Below are positions 49,753 to 62,528 of a DNA stretch of 64,000 nucleotides, one piece after another. The stretch lies in assembly GCA_965153355.1 (NCBI GenBank), contig OZ231126.1:56172001-56236000 (forward strand), given 5' to 3'. Below the pieces are notes generated by a model, which was not told the origin of the DNA, did not search any database, and was given only the letters and a program-made list of their open reading frames with translations. Made by a program: the position numbers and the translations under genes. The stretch is from Flaccisagitta enflata (taxonomy: Eukaryota; Chaetognatha; Sagittoidea; Aphragmophora). Each line of letters begins with the position of its first letter. Position 1 is the stretch's first letter.

Positions 49753-51447
49753 GGGACAGACGAGAGGGGAGGAGGTAACATGTGGGGGACAGACGAGATG
49801 GGAGGTAACATGTGGGGGACAGACGAGAGGGGAGGTGGTATGTGGGGGACAGACAAGAGGGGAGGTGGTAACATGTGGGGGACAGACGAGAGGGGAGGTG
49901 GTATGTGGGGGACAGACGAGAGGGGAGGTGGTATGTGGGGGACAGACGAGAGGGGAGGTGGTATGTGGGGGACAGATGAGAGGGGAGGTGGTATGTGGGG
50001 GACAGACGAGATGGGAGGTGGTATGTGGGGGACAGACGAGAGGGGAGGTGGTATGTGGGGGACAGACGAGAGGGGAGGTGGTATGTGGGGGACAGACGAG
50101 AGGGGAGGTGGTATGTGGGGGACAGACGAGAGGGGAGGTGGTATGTGGGGGACAGACGAGAGGGGAGGTGGTATGTGGGGGACAGACGAGAGGGGAGGTG
50201 GTATGTGGGGGACAGACGAGAGGGGAGGTGGTATGTGGGGGACAGACGAGAGAGAGGAAGTGGTATGTGGGGGACAGACGAGAGAGGGGAAGTGGTATGT
50301 GGGGGACAGACGAGAGAGGGGAAGTGGTATGTGGGGGACAGAAGAGAGAGGGGAAGTGGTATGGGGGGGACAGACGAGAGAGGGGAAGTGGTATGTGGGG
50401 GACAGACAAGAGGGGAGGCGGTATGTGGGGGACAGACAAGAGGGGAGGTGGTATGTGGGGGACAGACGAGAGGGGAGGTGGTATGTGGGGGACAGACGAG
50501 AGGGGAGGTGGTATGTGGGGGACAGACGAGAGGGGAGGTGGTATGTGGGGGACAGACAAGAGGGGAGGTGGTATGTGGGGGACAGACGAGAGGGGAGGTG
50601 GTATGTGGGGGACAGACGAGAGAGGGGAAGTGGTATGTGGGGGTCAGACGAGAGAGGGGAAGTGGTATGTGGGGGACAGACGAGAGAGGGGAAGTGGTAT
50701 GTGGGGGACAGACGAGAGAGGGGAAGTGGTATGTGGGGGACAGACGAGAGAGGGGAAGTGGTATGTGGGGGACAGACGAGAGAGGGGAAGTGGTATGTGG
50801 GGGACAGACGAGAGAGGGGAAGTGGTATGTGGGGGACAGACAAGAGGGGAGGTGGTATGTGTGAGACAGACAAAAGGGGAGGTGGTATGTGGGGGACAGA
50901 CGAGAAGGGAGGTGGTATGTGGGGGACAGACGAGAAAGGAAGTGGTATGTGGGGGACAGACGAGAGGGGAGGTGGTATGTGGGGGACAGACAAGAGGGGA
51001 GGTGGTACGTGGGGGACAGACAAGAGGGGAGGTGGTACATGGGGGAGAGACGAGAGGGGAGGTGATACGTGGGGGACAGACGAGAGGGAAGGTAGTATGT
51101 GGGGGACAGACAAGAGGGAAGGTGGTATGTGGGGGACAGACGAAAGGGGAGATGGTATGTGGGGGACAGACAAGAGGGGAGGTGGTATGTGCGGGACAGA
51201 CGAGAGGGGAGATGGTATGTGGGGGACAGACGAGAGGGGAGGTGGTAAGTGGGGGACAGACGAGAGGAGAGGTGGTATGTGGGGGACAGATGAGAGGGGA
51301 GGTGGTATGTGGGGGACAGACGAGAGGGGAGGTGGTATGTGGGGGACAGACGAAAGGGGAGATGGTATGTGGGGGACAGACAAGAGGGGAGGTGGTATGT
51401 GGGGGACAGACGAGAGGTGAGGTGGTATGTGGGGGACAGACTCATGT
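49753..51447. repeat. 30-bp minisatellite, about 56 copies
   Basis: Unit GGGGGACAGACGAGAGGGGA plus GGTGGTATGT. A 32-bp variant (GAGAGAGGGGAAGTGG) occurs in two blocks, about 50250-50400 and 50610-50830, and a 33-bp variant (GGTAACATGTGG) near the left edge. The consensus has no stop codon in any of six frames, so frames of 300-655 codons with decapeptide repeats arise on both strands. There is no support for real coding. Confidence 0.96.
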
Positions 51448-51466
51448 GGGTTTGTACATTATGTGT

Positions 51467-51565
51467 TTGATTGTTTGTTTGTTTGTTTTTTTGTTTGTTT
51501 GTTTGTTTGTTTGTTTGTTTGTTTGTTTGTTTGTTTGTTTGTTTGTTTGTTTGTTTGTTTGTTTG
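51467..51565. repeat. (GTTT)n microsatellite
   Basis: About 24 GTTT units next to the 30-bp minisatellite. Confidence 0.96.
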
Positions 51566-52617
51566 ATTCTTTGTTTTTTTTATTGTTTGTATTTTTGCAC
51601 AGAAAATAGCTATGGTTAGATTTTCCTTAGAGCCTTATGCTGAAAGTCTTTGAAAAAAGACAACGTACTGAAAATTAATCTGATATTCCGGTCTCCCTGT
51701 CTTTGTCAAGGGTTATTCATAGGATTTTTCATCAGAATCCAAACGGTGAATCACTACATAGAGAATAGCGGTATGTATAAAACAGATCTGAGCGGTTAGG
51801 CAATGTTGTGGGCGAGAGAGTGGTTAACATTGAATCGCAGAATCAGACGTGACTAATGGTAACCCGGCCTAGGCCAGGGAAGAAAGGCGAGGCGACGAGA
51901 AAGGGAAAGGCTCGAGATTAACGGTGAAATGCTTTGGTTAGGAGTGGGTAGTGGGGGGGGGGGGAATCTGACATGTTGGGTCACTACACACACATGGCGG
52001 ATCGTTAAACAATTATTGTTGGCCAGTTGCTGTTTTCTGGTGTCAGTTTTGCTGTTGTCTGTAGAGGTTTAGTAGTGTTCCTGTTTATACCAGCTATACA
52101 TGTTCTTAAATGATTCGTCGGCAAAAGAGCGACAGTTACAAACAAACTCAATCATCAACCAAAATTCAAGGAGGAAAAAAGATAAATTATTCATTAACAG
52201 TTTCACTATTACGAGCAACAGTTATTTGTGTGGTGAATTCTTGCATTAGACACGATGGGAAGTCCTTGACAGCAGACGTATAATTGCATACGACAAAATC
52301 GAGATGCAGCATGAATACAGTAGCTGCCTCTAGCTGTATGCATGATTCGCAAGATGCATGTACTGACGTCACAGCATTGGATTGGTGGTTGAAATTGGTA
52401 ACAGAAAGGTGTTGGTGTCCTCCCCTGGATGCCTTCGTGCAATTGAAAACAAAACAACAGGGGCCCATAACTAAAACCTATGGAAAACAATGGCCACCGT
52501 TGAAATGGAGTGAATTGCCAACACACAAAAATTGCGATTTGCCTGCGCGGACGTGGTTGTGCATCAGCGCCCCATAATCTAGCCGTTGGTCTCTCGTCTC
52601 CAAACTTATTTCCACAC
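51566..52617. other. no gene recognised
   Basis: About 1 kb with a balanced composition and overlapping open frames on both strands at 52187-52577 (about 95 codons each). The minus frame begins MGPCCFVFNCTKAS. I recognise no family with confidence. A poly-G run is at 51952-51964. Confidence 0.4.
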
Positions 52618-52752
52618 TTTTTTTTTTTTTTTTTTTTTTTTTTTGGTTATTTTGAATTATTGGGATGAAAGGTTCAACAGTTTTATTATCTTCGAAAAAT
52701 ATATGTTTATTCGATGCCCGCCGGAAGGGAAAAGGGAGAGAGTGGTTTTGCA

Positions 52753-52800
<48 letters not shown>
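52618..52800. repeat. poly-T run and (GA)n
   Basis: T run at 52619-52644 and (GA)n at 52758-52799. Confidence 0.93.
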
Positions 52801-52802
<2 letters not shown>

Positions 52803-53179
52803 GTTGATAAAACAGAAAGATACATTGACACAAAGGCTCTTGTCCTTTACTTAGATGGGGTTGAGAAGTAATGTTGTCCAACTTTCATACAAACAGACAG
52901 ATAGACTTAGGAGAAACATAACGCGAGACGGACAGACAGACAGACATCAGAGACGATGTATTTGAAAATAGAGCTGATTTTGTCTTGGCAACGCCCAACC
53001 GGACGTAACGACTGCCGTCCGAGAAATTCAATATAATATTTTTCGTGATGAAAGAGAATAATGACTCAAAAACCGTGAGGAACCATTTCAGTTTTCATTC
53101 ATAGGCCATGAGGATTGAAAATGTGCTGTCGGACTGTCTGTCTCTGTCTGCCTCTCTATCTCTGTTTGTCTGTCTATAT

Positions 53180-53256
<77 letters not shown>
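53180..53256. repeat. (CT)n microsatellite
   Basis: CT tract of about 75 bp after degenerate TCTG. Confidence 0.96.
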
Positions 53257-53260
<4 letters not shown>

Positions 53261-53360
53261 CAAGGAAAATTGTACCCATTACAGGTGAAAATTAGCGAAC
53301 AAAAGATTTTCAGGGATTCTGGAATTCGTAACAAAAAAGGAGAAACCGTCCGAGAGGAAA

Positions 53361-53455
53361 GAAGAAGAAGAAGAAGAAGAAGAAGAAGAAGAAGAAGAAG
53401 AAGAAGAAGAAGAAGAAGAAGAAGAAGAAGAAGAAGAAGGAGAAGAAGAAGAAGT
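53361..53455. repeat. (GAA)n microsatellite
   Basis: GAA triplets of about 95 bp, ending beside an HP copy. Confidence 0.96.
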
Positions 53456-53459
53456 CAAA

Positions 53460-53729
53460 GAACAAGGTCATTAGACCTAAGTCGCGTGCGTCGACATTTT
53501 CAAAAAATGTCAAGCAGACAGACAGACAAACAATTTTTTTCAAAAGGACTTTTAAAATGGCCATTTACTTCATAAAATTTCTTTCTACAATTCAGTGATA
53601 TAAAATATGCTTTGAAAAGCCTTTAAAACAGTTTTGTTACGGACCGACCGACCGACCGACGGACCGACCGACCGACGGACCGACCGAAAAGTGGCTTATA
53701 GAGTCGCGTAGCACGCGACTAAAAATAAG
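53460..53729 (-). mobile_element. HP family element
   Basis: Minus-strand reading: AGTCGCGTGCTACGCGACT, CTATAAGCCACTTTTCGG, a GGTC array of about 45 bp, a unique interior of about 115 bp, GACGCACGCGACTTAGG and end CCTTGTTC. The interior differs from most copies. Confidence 0.72.
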
Positions 53730-53735
53730 AAGAAC

Positions 53736-54293
53736 TAGTCATCCAAGGATCGCACATGTTCTGCGGTGCCCGATGCCCTGCTTTGAGTGATCAGCCGAAG
53801 AAGTGGAGTGAGAGCAGGGCAGCGGCTTTAAAGGGCCGATGCCCTGTAGGACACAGGGGTGAATTTCCTTATGTCCTGAGAAGGCATATTTCAGGCCTTT
53901 GGGGTCAATTTTCCATGACATTCAATGGGAGTTATATATTTTCTTTGATTTCTCATCAATTTTCCATGTTATTCAATGAAAATCTCATTCTTTTTTCATT
54001 TTTTTTATCAATTTTCCATGTTATGCGGAAGAAATCTTGCATTTTTTTCATTTTTTGTTAATTTTCAATGTTATTCAATGGGAAATTTACATTTTTCTAT
54101 TTTTTTTTTCTTTTTTGGTAAATTTTCCATGTCATTCAATGGAAAGTTTGCACTTTGTCATTTTCCTATGTTATTCGCTGGGATTTGAGAATTGAGAAGT
54201 TAGGGGGGGGGACGTATGGACAGATGTATAGTTGGACAAAAGGAAATTCACCCCTGTGTCTTACCGCACATCAACACTTTGGGGCCGCTGACC
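53736..54293 (+). mobile_element. PAL variant with TTCCATGTTATTCAATG core
   Basis: TAGTC, hairpin ATCC-AA-GGAT, TGCGGTGCCCGATGCCCTGC, AGCAGGGCAGCGGCTTTAAA, GCCCTGTAGGACACAGGGGT, a core of irregular CAATTTTCCATGTTATTCAA units, and the inverted end AATTCACCCCTGTGTCTTAC with GGGGCCGCTGACC. It lies 7 bp from the HP copy. Confidence 0.72.
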
Positions 54294-54557
54294 AAAAAAA
54301 GGAGGAAGAAGAAAAAGAAGAAGCAGAACTAGAGAGGAGGCAAGTGAAGAAGAATGAGAAAAGAAAAGAACTGGATGAGGAGGGAAAAAAAGAGCGTTTT
54401 TCCCTCTTTTCTTACTAAGTCGCGTTTAAGCTGAACAAACAAATGAACAAACAAGATTTCCTCACATCAAAGGCCGACCGGCGGAGAAAGAGGCAAAAGC
54501 ACTCACCCTCGACTCACCGCCTCCCCGACAAGCCTCACCCGGTCGTAGAATAACCGA

Positions 54558-54559
<2 letters not shown>

Positions 54560-54654
<95 letters not shown>

Positions 54655-54655
54655 C
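54560..54655. repeat. (CT)n microsatellite
   Basis: CT tract of about 88 bp followed by TTTC. Confidence 0.96.
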
Positions 54656-54806
54656 TTAACACCACCTTATCAACCTCCGTCAACACCGAGATTTTTTTAA
54701 TTCAGGGGATTAAAACGAAAAACTTTCGATTTTCGAGAAATTATCATTTGATCGTGAAACAGGTTTCACAAATTTGTTGGAATTCTTTTTTGTTGTTTTT
54801 AAACTT

Positions 54807-55669
<863 letters not shown>

Positions 55670-55788
55670 TTTCGGTGAGCAAAAGTACCTCTATAACTGG
55701 TTGTGTCCGTCGGTTGGTCTGTTGGTCGGTAACGTATTCATTCGACGATCCACACAGCGCACCTAATTGGCTTACTTGGCCTTGTTTC
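55670..55788 (+). mobile_element. HP element, short subfamily
   Basis: Decayed hairpin GGTGAGCAAAAGTACC, CTCTATAACTGGTTGTGTCC, short array, AACGTATTCATTCGACGATC, GCGCACCTAATTGGC and end CTTGGCCTTGTTT. Confidence 0.72.
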
Positions 55789-56418
55789 AAACATCGTTAC
55801 CCCCCCCCCTTTTTTTTTCCCCTCTCTCAAGGATCCTGCCAAGGTGTGAAAAGTCTTATGGATGCAAGAACCGAAAATCGCTGAAAAAGGAGAAAAGATG
55901 GAATGGAAAATCTTGCGAGTGGGGCCGCGCTTTATGACCTGAAAATTTTTAAAGGACGGCAGTTATTAAATTCTCCGTTTACTTTTCATATTTGAAGAAT
56001 TTTTGGCTGGCAGTGCGAACCCCAAAATTGTGAAAAAGATTCGATTTCCTCAGACGGGTTCTAAAGAGAAGAGAAAAAAAAATGAACACTTATTTGCGGG
56101 AAGAGCAAATTTGATGCTCGGAATGCTGAGGTCAATCTTTGTAATTTAGAAATAGATTACCGATGCCAACATACATTGATTTGCGCCTACTGACGGTTGA
56201 AAGACTCATTACTAACGCAAGTTGCACATTAAAGTCTGTTTGATAGCCGCGCTGGTTGGTCCGGTTTCACTGTTCCACTCATTCGTGAGGACGAACGTAT
56301 ACGCTCCTTACCATTTCTTCATGAATTTCTTTCAAGCTAAAATGTAGCTAGTAAGCGTGATGATGAGGCTGCAACTGTCTATCAGATGAGACTGATCCAA
56401 ATAAAAGTTACGGGAAAT
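55789..56418. other. no gene recognised
   Basis: Unique sequence; no supported feature. Confidence 0.5.
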
Positions 56419-56680
56419 GAGCGAGCAACTAACTCGCAGATGAATCTTTTTCAAAAAAAAGTTGCTGTAGATGAGCGAGCAACTGACGCATAGAAAAGTC
56501 TCTGTCAATTAAAAGTTGCTGCAAACGAGCGAGCAACTGACTCACAAAGGAATCTGTTTCAAATAAAGGTTGCTGTAAATGAGCTAGCAACTGACTCGCA
56601 AATGAATCTCTTTTAAATAAAAGTTGCTGCGAATGAGCGAGCAACTGTCTCACAGATGAGTCCATTGTTGAGACCAATAA
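56419..56680. repeat. 54-bp minisatellite, five units
   Basis: GAGCGAGCAACTGACTCGCA recurs at 56419, 56473, 56527, 56581 and 56635, an exact 54-bp period with about 80-90% similarity. On the minus strand each unit reads as 18 residues around QLLAHLQQLLF. That frame acquires TAG in the last unit, so coding is doubtful. Confidence 0.88.
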
Positions 56681-57712
56681 GTCGGCGACTTTTGTGCGGA
56701 GAAATGAGTCAGCGCAATCTCTGTTTTACAATGGATGCTGCGGCCCAGAAGGGACAAAGAGGGAATTAGCGCCTAATCAAAACCCTTTCAAAAAAAGCAG
56801 GAACCAGAAAACATGGAAATGACGAGAGAAGAGGGAAGAGGAGGATGTGGAGGAGGAGGAGGAGGAGAAGGAGGAGGAGGAGTAGGAGTAGACAAGTGAT
56901 GGTGCTGGTGTTGGTAATGGTGGTGAAGGAGAAGAGGATATCTACATAAGGCACATGGTGGTGGTGTTGTGGTAGCTGTTGTAGTAAACGTGTTGGTGAA
57001 TGGTGGCGGTGGTGACGGTGAGGAAGAAGGAGGCGACAAGTGGTGATCTACGGGGAGGTTGTTGGGGACGGGAAGAAAAATGGAGGAAAGAGATAATGGT
57101 GGAGGAAAGGTAGTTGGAAAATGGAACTGGGATTTTTTTTTTCTTTTTTTTTTTGTACAGGTGGAAAAGGTGGATTACTGATGGTGGAAGAAAAAGAGGA
57201 AGGAGACAGACTGAGTCTAAGGAAAATAGAATTGTTGGTGGTGGTGGAGGATGATGGAAAGAGAAGAGTGGGAGAAGAGAAGGGGAATTAAGATCAAGAA
57301 GAAGAGGACTGTGGAAGAAGAAGAAGAAGAGGAAGAGATAAAATTGAGAGAGACAGAAAAAAAAAGGAATCAGGAGGATGAAGCGTAATGAAGTGAGGAA
57401 GAAGAATAGAGGAGGAAGGGGAAGAGGAAAAGGAGGAAATGAGGGAACTAAAGGGGCGTTCAACTGGAAAATGCTCGGCGGTGTTGGTGGGTGGTTGGTG
57501 CGGTCGTCTGATGACGATAATGATGCGAATTGGTGTTGGTGGCTGATTGCCTGATGGCTGGTGATAGCTGGTGATGGGTGGTGATTAGCGCGTGAGAAGG
57601 TGAAGCAAAAACCCAAGATTCGGTTAATTGAATTTAAAAGGCCAATCTCTTTCCATTCTCCTCTATCTCACTTTTTCTCTTCTTTTTTCTTCTTTTTTAT
57701 CTTTGTCTGTCC
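56681..57712. other. no gene recognised; purine-rich
   Basis: Degenerate GGAGGA and GGTGGT sequence (for example 56840-56890 and 57230-57440) without a supported gene. A 224-codon reverse frame is low-complexity Pro/Ser/Leu/Phe and fits this bias. Confidence 0.5.
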
Positions 57713-58379
<667 letters not shown>

Positions 58380-58387
58380 CTTTTATC

Positions 58388-59946
58388 GAGATATTCCGTG
58401 GCGTTCCTATATAACGTATTAATCCGCCAAAAATCGTTTCAAAAATGCAAAAAAGTGGATTACTGTAACAAAAATTATGAATTTTTGTCACAAAACTGCC
58501 TAAAAAAGCCGTTTTGAAACGGGCGTTCTTATGCAGTTTTAAAACGATCTTATATTGTCGTTTCAAAACCACAAGTATGCGCAACTTTTGAAACGAATTT
58601 TGAGGCATAGTTGCCGTTTCAAAACTTTGCAATTCTAAAGTTTTGAAACCATAATATTTTTGCGTTTCAAAACGCTTGAAAACAGCGCTAAAATTACAGC
58701 CAGCAAGGGAAAAAAATCTATAGATCTTTATAATCTTATCACCTTTTTTACCGTTTTGAAAACGCAAAAAATTGAAGTATTGAAACTAAGAAAAAATGCA
58801 TTCAAAAAGTGAAACATGGTTACATGCTAGGTGGAACAATTTCCTTAACTTTACCCAAACTGAAATAAACGGGAGAGTGCCCCGTTAGCCCTCACTGACT
58901 GGCTAATACGCGCGTTACTCTTGGTTTTCCCAAAGGGGTTGATGACCTATGCTTTCATACATATGGGGAATTTTCTCCTTCTTCTTCTCCTCCGTATCCC
59001 TCTTCCCCCCAACCTCAAGGCCCATATCCCAGCCTTGAGGCTTTTATCCCAGCCTCGAGGCCCACATCCCAGACATGATGCCCAAATTCCAACCTCCAGG
59101 CCCAAGTCCCAACCCAAATTTCAGCCTCAAGGGATTTGGGCCTTGAGACTGGGATTTTGACCTTGTGGCTGAGATATGGGCCTCGAGGCTGAGATATGGG
59201 GAGATGGGGAGATATGGGGAAGGGGGGTGCGGAGGAGGAGGAGGAGGAGGAGGAGCAGAAAATTCCCTATAATTGTGAAACTGAAAGCATCGACCTCTTT
59301 GGGTCCGCTGCCCTGCTCTCTACCTGAACTACAATCACAATCATCTAATGCTTTTGCGACTACTTTATCTACCCCAAAAGAAATTTGCTCACCAAAAGTA
59401 GTCAATATAAATGGTTATAGTCGCAAAAACATCAGATTGTCAGTGTCAGTGTCAATTCGCAATTGAATTGTTGTTGAATTGTGACTCCATGTCACTTGTA
59501 TTTTATGTAAATTTGCTAATGTGTAATGTTTTACTACTTTGAAGGACGTTACAAAAAGCTTATTTTTTACAGTTTTGAAACTGCAAAAAATTGAAGTTTT
59601 TAAACTGCAAAAAATTGAATTCATGAAATGTTTTTACAAGCAACTTTTTTACAGTTTCAAAACTGCAAAAAAATTGCTGATGGGAATGGCGATATCATAT
59701 TTCATAATTTTACAGCCACATGTTTTCAAAAGCCCTTTTTATGCAGTTTTGATACTCCAAAAAAACGTGGTTTCAAAACGGCAACTATGCCTGCGTTTTG
59801 AAACCCCAGATTACAACCACAAAAGGACGTTGTTGTATGCATAAATGGTTTTTTGGACGTTTTGAAACTGCTGCATACTAGGAGTTTTGATACGTCGTTC
59901 CCCTATTTGGGACGATAATGCCATAATAACGCCAACGGAATAACTG
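58388..59946 (-). mobile_element. hAT-like non-autonomous element, copy 2 (inverted)
   Basis: A 1559-bp element, near-identical reverse complement of 30932-32462. Perfect 8-bp direct repeats CTTTTATC flank it (58380-58387, 59947-59954) and differ from those of copy 1, so both copies transposed independently. It carries the same PAL insertion and the same dense GTTTTGAAAC motifs. Confidence 0.85.
58925..59362 (-). mobile_element. PAL element inside hAT copy 2
   Basis: Same inner structure as 31516-31950: GGTTGATGACCTATGCTTTC, an inverting core of GGCCCATATCCCAGCCTTGA units, GGGTCCGCTGCCCTGCTCTC, and CTTTTGCGACTA. Confidence 0.72.
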
Positions 59947-60227
59947 CTTTTATCAGAGGCATTGACGCGATAAAGAGTTAGATGAGTCGACCGATATGGG
60001 ACCCATTATTCTTCACCGCGAAAAAAGCATGTCCCCATTGTCGAGGGGGGGTGCTGCATAATCGCATGACCTGAATTCACCCCCGAAAAAAAAGAGGAAG
60101 ACACGACGCTTCCGTCTTTTCGCTACTTTGATTCGGAAACACGAGAAAAACATCACAGAATGGAGAGAGAAATGACGCGTAAGAAATCAGGTGCGTGTCA
60201 CAGGCGGAGCCGAAAATCAGCACATGC

Positions 60228-60562
60228 ACAAGAAGAAGAAGAAGAAGAAGAACAAGAAGAAGAAGAAGAAGAAGAAGAAGAAGAAGAAGAAGAAGAAGAA
60301 GAAGAAGAAGAAGAAGAAGAAGAAGAAGAAGAAGAAGAAGAAGAAGAAGAAGAAGAAGAAGAAGAAGAAGAAGAAGAAGAAGAAGAAGAAGAAGAAGAAG
60401 AAGAAGAAGAAGAAGAAGAAGAAGAAGAAGAAGAAGAAGATGAAGAAGAAGAAGAAGAAGAAGAAGAAAAAGAAAAAGAAAAAGAAAAAGAAAAAGAAAA
60501 AGAAGAAGAAGAAGAAGAAGAAGAAGAAGAAGAAGAAGAAGACGAAGAAGAAGAAGAAGAAG

Positions 60563-60595
<33 letters not shown>

Positions 60596-60890
60596 AAGAA
60601 GAAGAAGAAGAAGAAGAAGAAGAAGAAGAAGAAGAAGAAGAAGAAGAAGAAGAAGAAAAGGAAAAAGAAAAAGAAAAAGAAAAAGAAAAAGAAAAAGAAA
60701 AAGAAAAAGACGAAGACGAAGACGAAGAAGAAGAAGATGACGAAGGAGAAGAGGTAGAACAAGATCAAGAACAAAAACAAGAACAAAAACAAAAACAAAA
60801 ACAAAAACAAAAACAAAAACAAAAACAAAAACAAAAACAAAAACAAAAACAAAAACAAAAACAAAAACAAAAACAACAATAGGAAGACGA
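60228..60890. repeat. staged GAA / AAAAAG / CAAAAA array
   Basis: (GAA)n to about 60465, AAAAAG units to about 60500, (GAA)n again to about 60655, AAAAAG units to about 60708, GACGAA units, a short degenerate stretch, then (CAAAAA)n at about 60770-60880. Frames up to 300 codons here are artefacts. Confidence 0.95.
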
Positions 60891-60924
60891 AGAAGATGCG
60901 AGACGCCTAAAAAGCTTAGTGATG

Positions 60925-60989
60925 GTTTACCGACCGACGAACCGACAATGTGAATTGTGCACTGTGCAGTCGCGTTCACGCGACTAAAA
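60925..60989 (-). mobile_element. HP element, hairpin half only
   Basis: Minus-strand reading: AGTCGCGTGAACGCGACT, CTGCACAGTGCACAATTC, and a short GGTC array. The distal half is missing. Confidence 0.62.
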
Positions 60990-61154
60990 AACTGAGGATA
61001 TGATTGTTACCCTTACGAAGTCGGACACACACAAAGCTGCTTGCACGCGCGTTTGTTCGTTCGTGCATGCGGGGAAAGTGCGCATTCGACCGAACCGGAC
61101 AATTGGAGCGAGATGCACGCGCATGCAAATGGATTTAAGGCTGTATGTGTGTGA

Positions 61155-61413
<259 letters not shown>

Positions 61414-61592
61414 CTTGTCTGTCTTTTTTTAATTGGTCGCAGGACTGTCTGATAGCTGTCTACAGACATACACATTTTTCCAAGCTTCCGGGGAGCACAG
61501 ATTTTCCCCTATAAAATTTCCGACACACAATATTCTCACCATTTAGCCCCCCTCATGACAACCACACTGTGTTCAACAGCCTTTAACGCTTA

Positions 61593-61657
61593 CATTTACA
61601 TTTGAAATTAAGACAAATTTTTTTCTTTATATTAATTCTTAATTTCAAATGTAAATG
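61593..61657. repeat. perfect 21-bp inverted repeat
   Basis: CATTTACATTTGAAATTAAG A at 61593-61613 and its exact reverse complement at 61637-61657, with a 23-bp A/T-rich loop. It may be a MITE remnant or hairpin RNA; context does not decide. Confidence 0.85.
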
Positions 61658-62034
61658 CCTTAAAAAGATACCAAACATATTACAAGCTATCATAAGTCTT
61701 AAAGGCTAATATGATAAGAAAATTTTCAATTGTCAATTATGCCCAAGGCAATGCATTGCTTTGACCTCATGAAGCACTAATTAGAGATGATAAGCAGGTT
61801 AGAGAAAATATAAAAAAAAAGAAAAAACAAACAAAACTTTCTTTCTAACTTTATCTCTGTCTCTTTCGGTTTCTTTCTGTCTCTTTCATTCTTTCATCTT
61901 TTCTTTTCCTTCTTTCCTTCTTTTTTTTTTTTTTTTCTTTTATCATTTTCCCGTTTTCCTTCCAAGATTTTCCGACGTGCCTCTTGCCTTTCCGAGGAGC
62001 GGCGCTCCCCGCTCCTCCATAATGTGTATGTCTG
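61658..62034. other. no gene recognised
   Basis: A/T-rich, then TTTC- and TTCC-rich sequence at 61840-61940. Confidence 0.5.
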
Positions 62035-62042
62035 GCTGTCTA

Positions 62043-62107
<65 letters not shown>

Positions 62108-62108
62108 T
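62035..62108. repeat. (TCTG)n microsatellite
   Basis: About 16 pure TCTG units. Confidence 0.96.
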
Positions 62109-62220
62109 CTTTTATCTCTTGCAATCAGGCAAATGCGAATGGAAATGTAGAAGTTGGAAGAGAAGATGACGATGAAATCGTGAATATAATGATTGGAACA
62201 AAGAAGAGAAAGCAAATTAT

Positions 62221-62262
62221 ACAAGGCCAACCTTAATCGCGTGAAGAGTAGGCAGGAGCAGA
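62221..62262 (-). mobile_element. HP distal-end fragment
   Basis: ACAAGGCCAACCTTAATCGC, GTGAAGAGTAGGCAGGAGCA resembles the distal HP end and core only. Confidence 0.4.
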
Positions 62263-62482
62263 GATGGCAAAAATACCTTCGTGGTGCATAAAACCCGTGC
62301 ATTTTTAACATTATTGACGAAGGCACATAAAGACGGACGAGCCGATATTGAAAGGTTCGGCGTCGTGTGTAAACGACTTTAACAGGCCATCAGTTTACCA
62401 GATATCTCGCAAACCATCAGCATATATCAAAACCGAATCGAATGTCGTTGATGAGATGTAACTGGCGACAGCATTTCAAAAA

Positions 62483-62485
<3 letters not shown>

Positions 62486-62524
<39 letters not shown>
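62486..62524. repeat. (GA)n microsatellite
   Basis: GA tract of about 38 bp. Confidence 0.95.

Positions 62525-62528
<4 letters not shown>

Noticed and set aside
49416-51445. Open frames of up to 655 codons with decapeptide repeats on both strands
   Set aside because: They come from a 30-bp minisatellite with no stop in any frame; openness carries no coding information.
52187-52468. Minus-strand frame starting MGPCCFVFNCTKAS, resembling the start of a THAP zinc finger (C-x4-C)
   Set aside because: The later invariant Trp and C-x2-H part of the THAP fold is not visible, so the resemblance is too short.
60077-60979. 300-codon frame rich in Leu/Phe on the minus strand
   Set aside because: Direct translation of GAA, AAAAAG and CAAAAA repeats.
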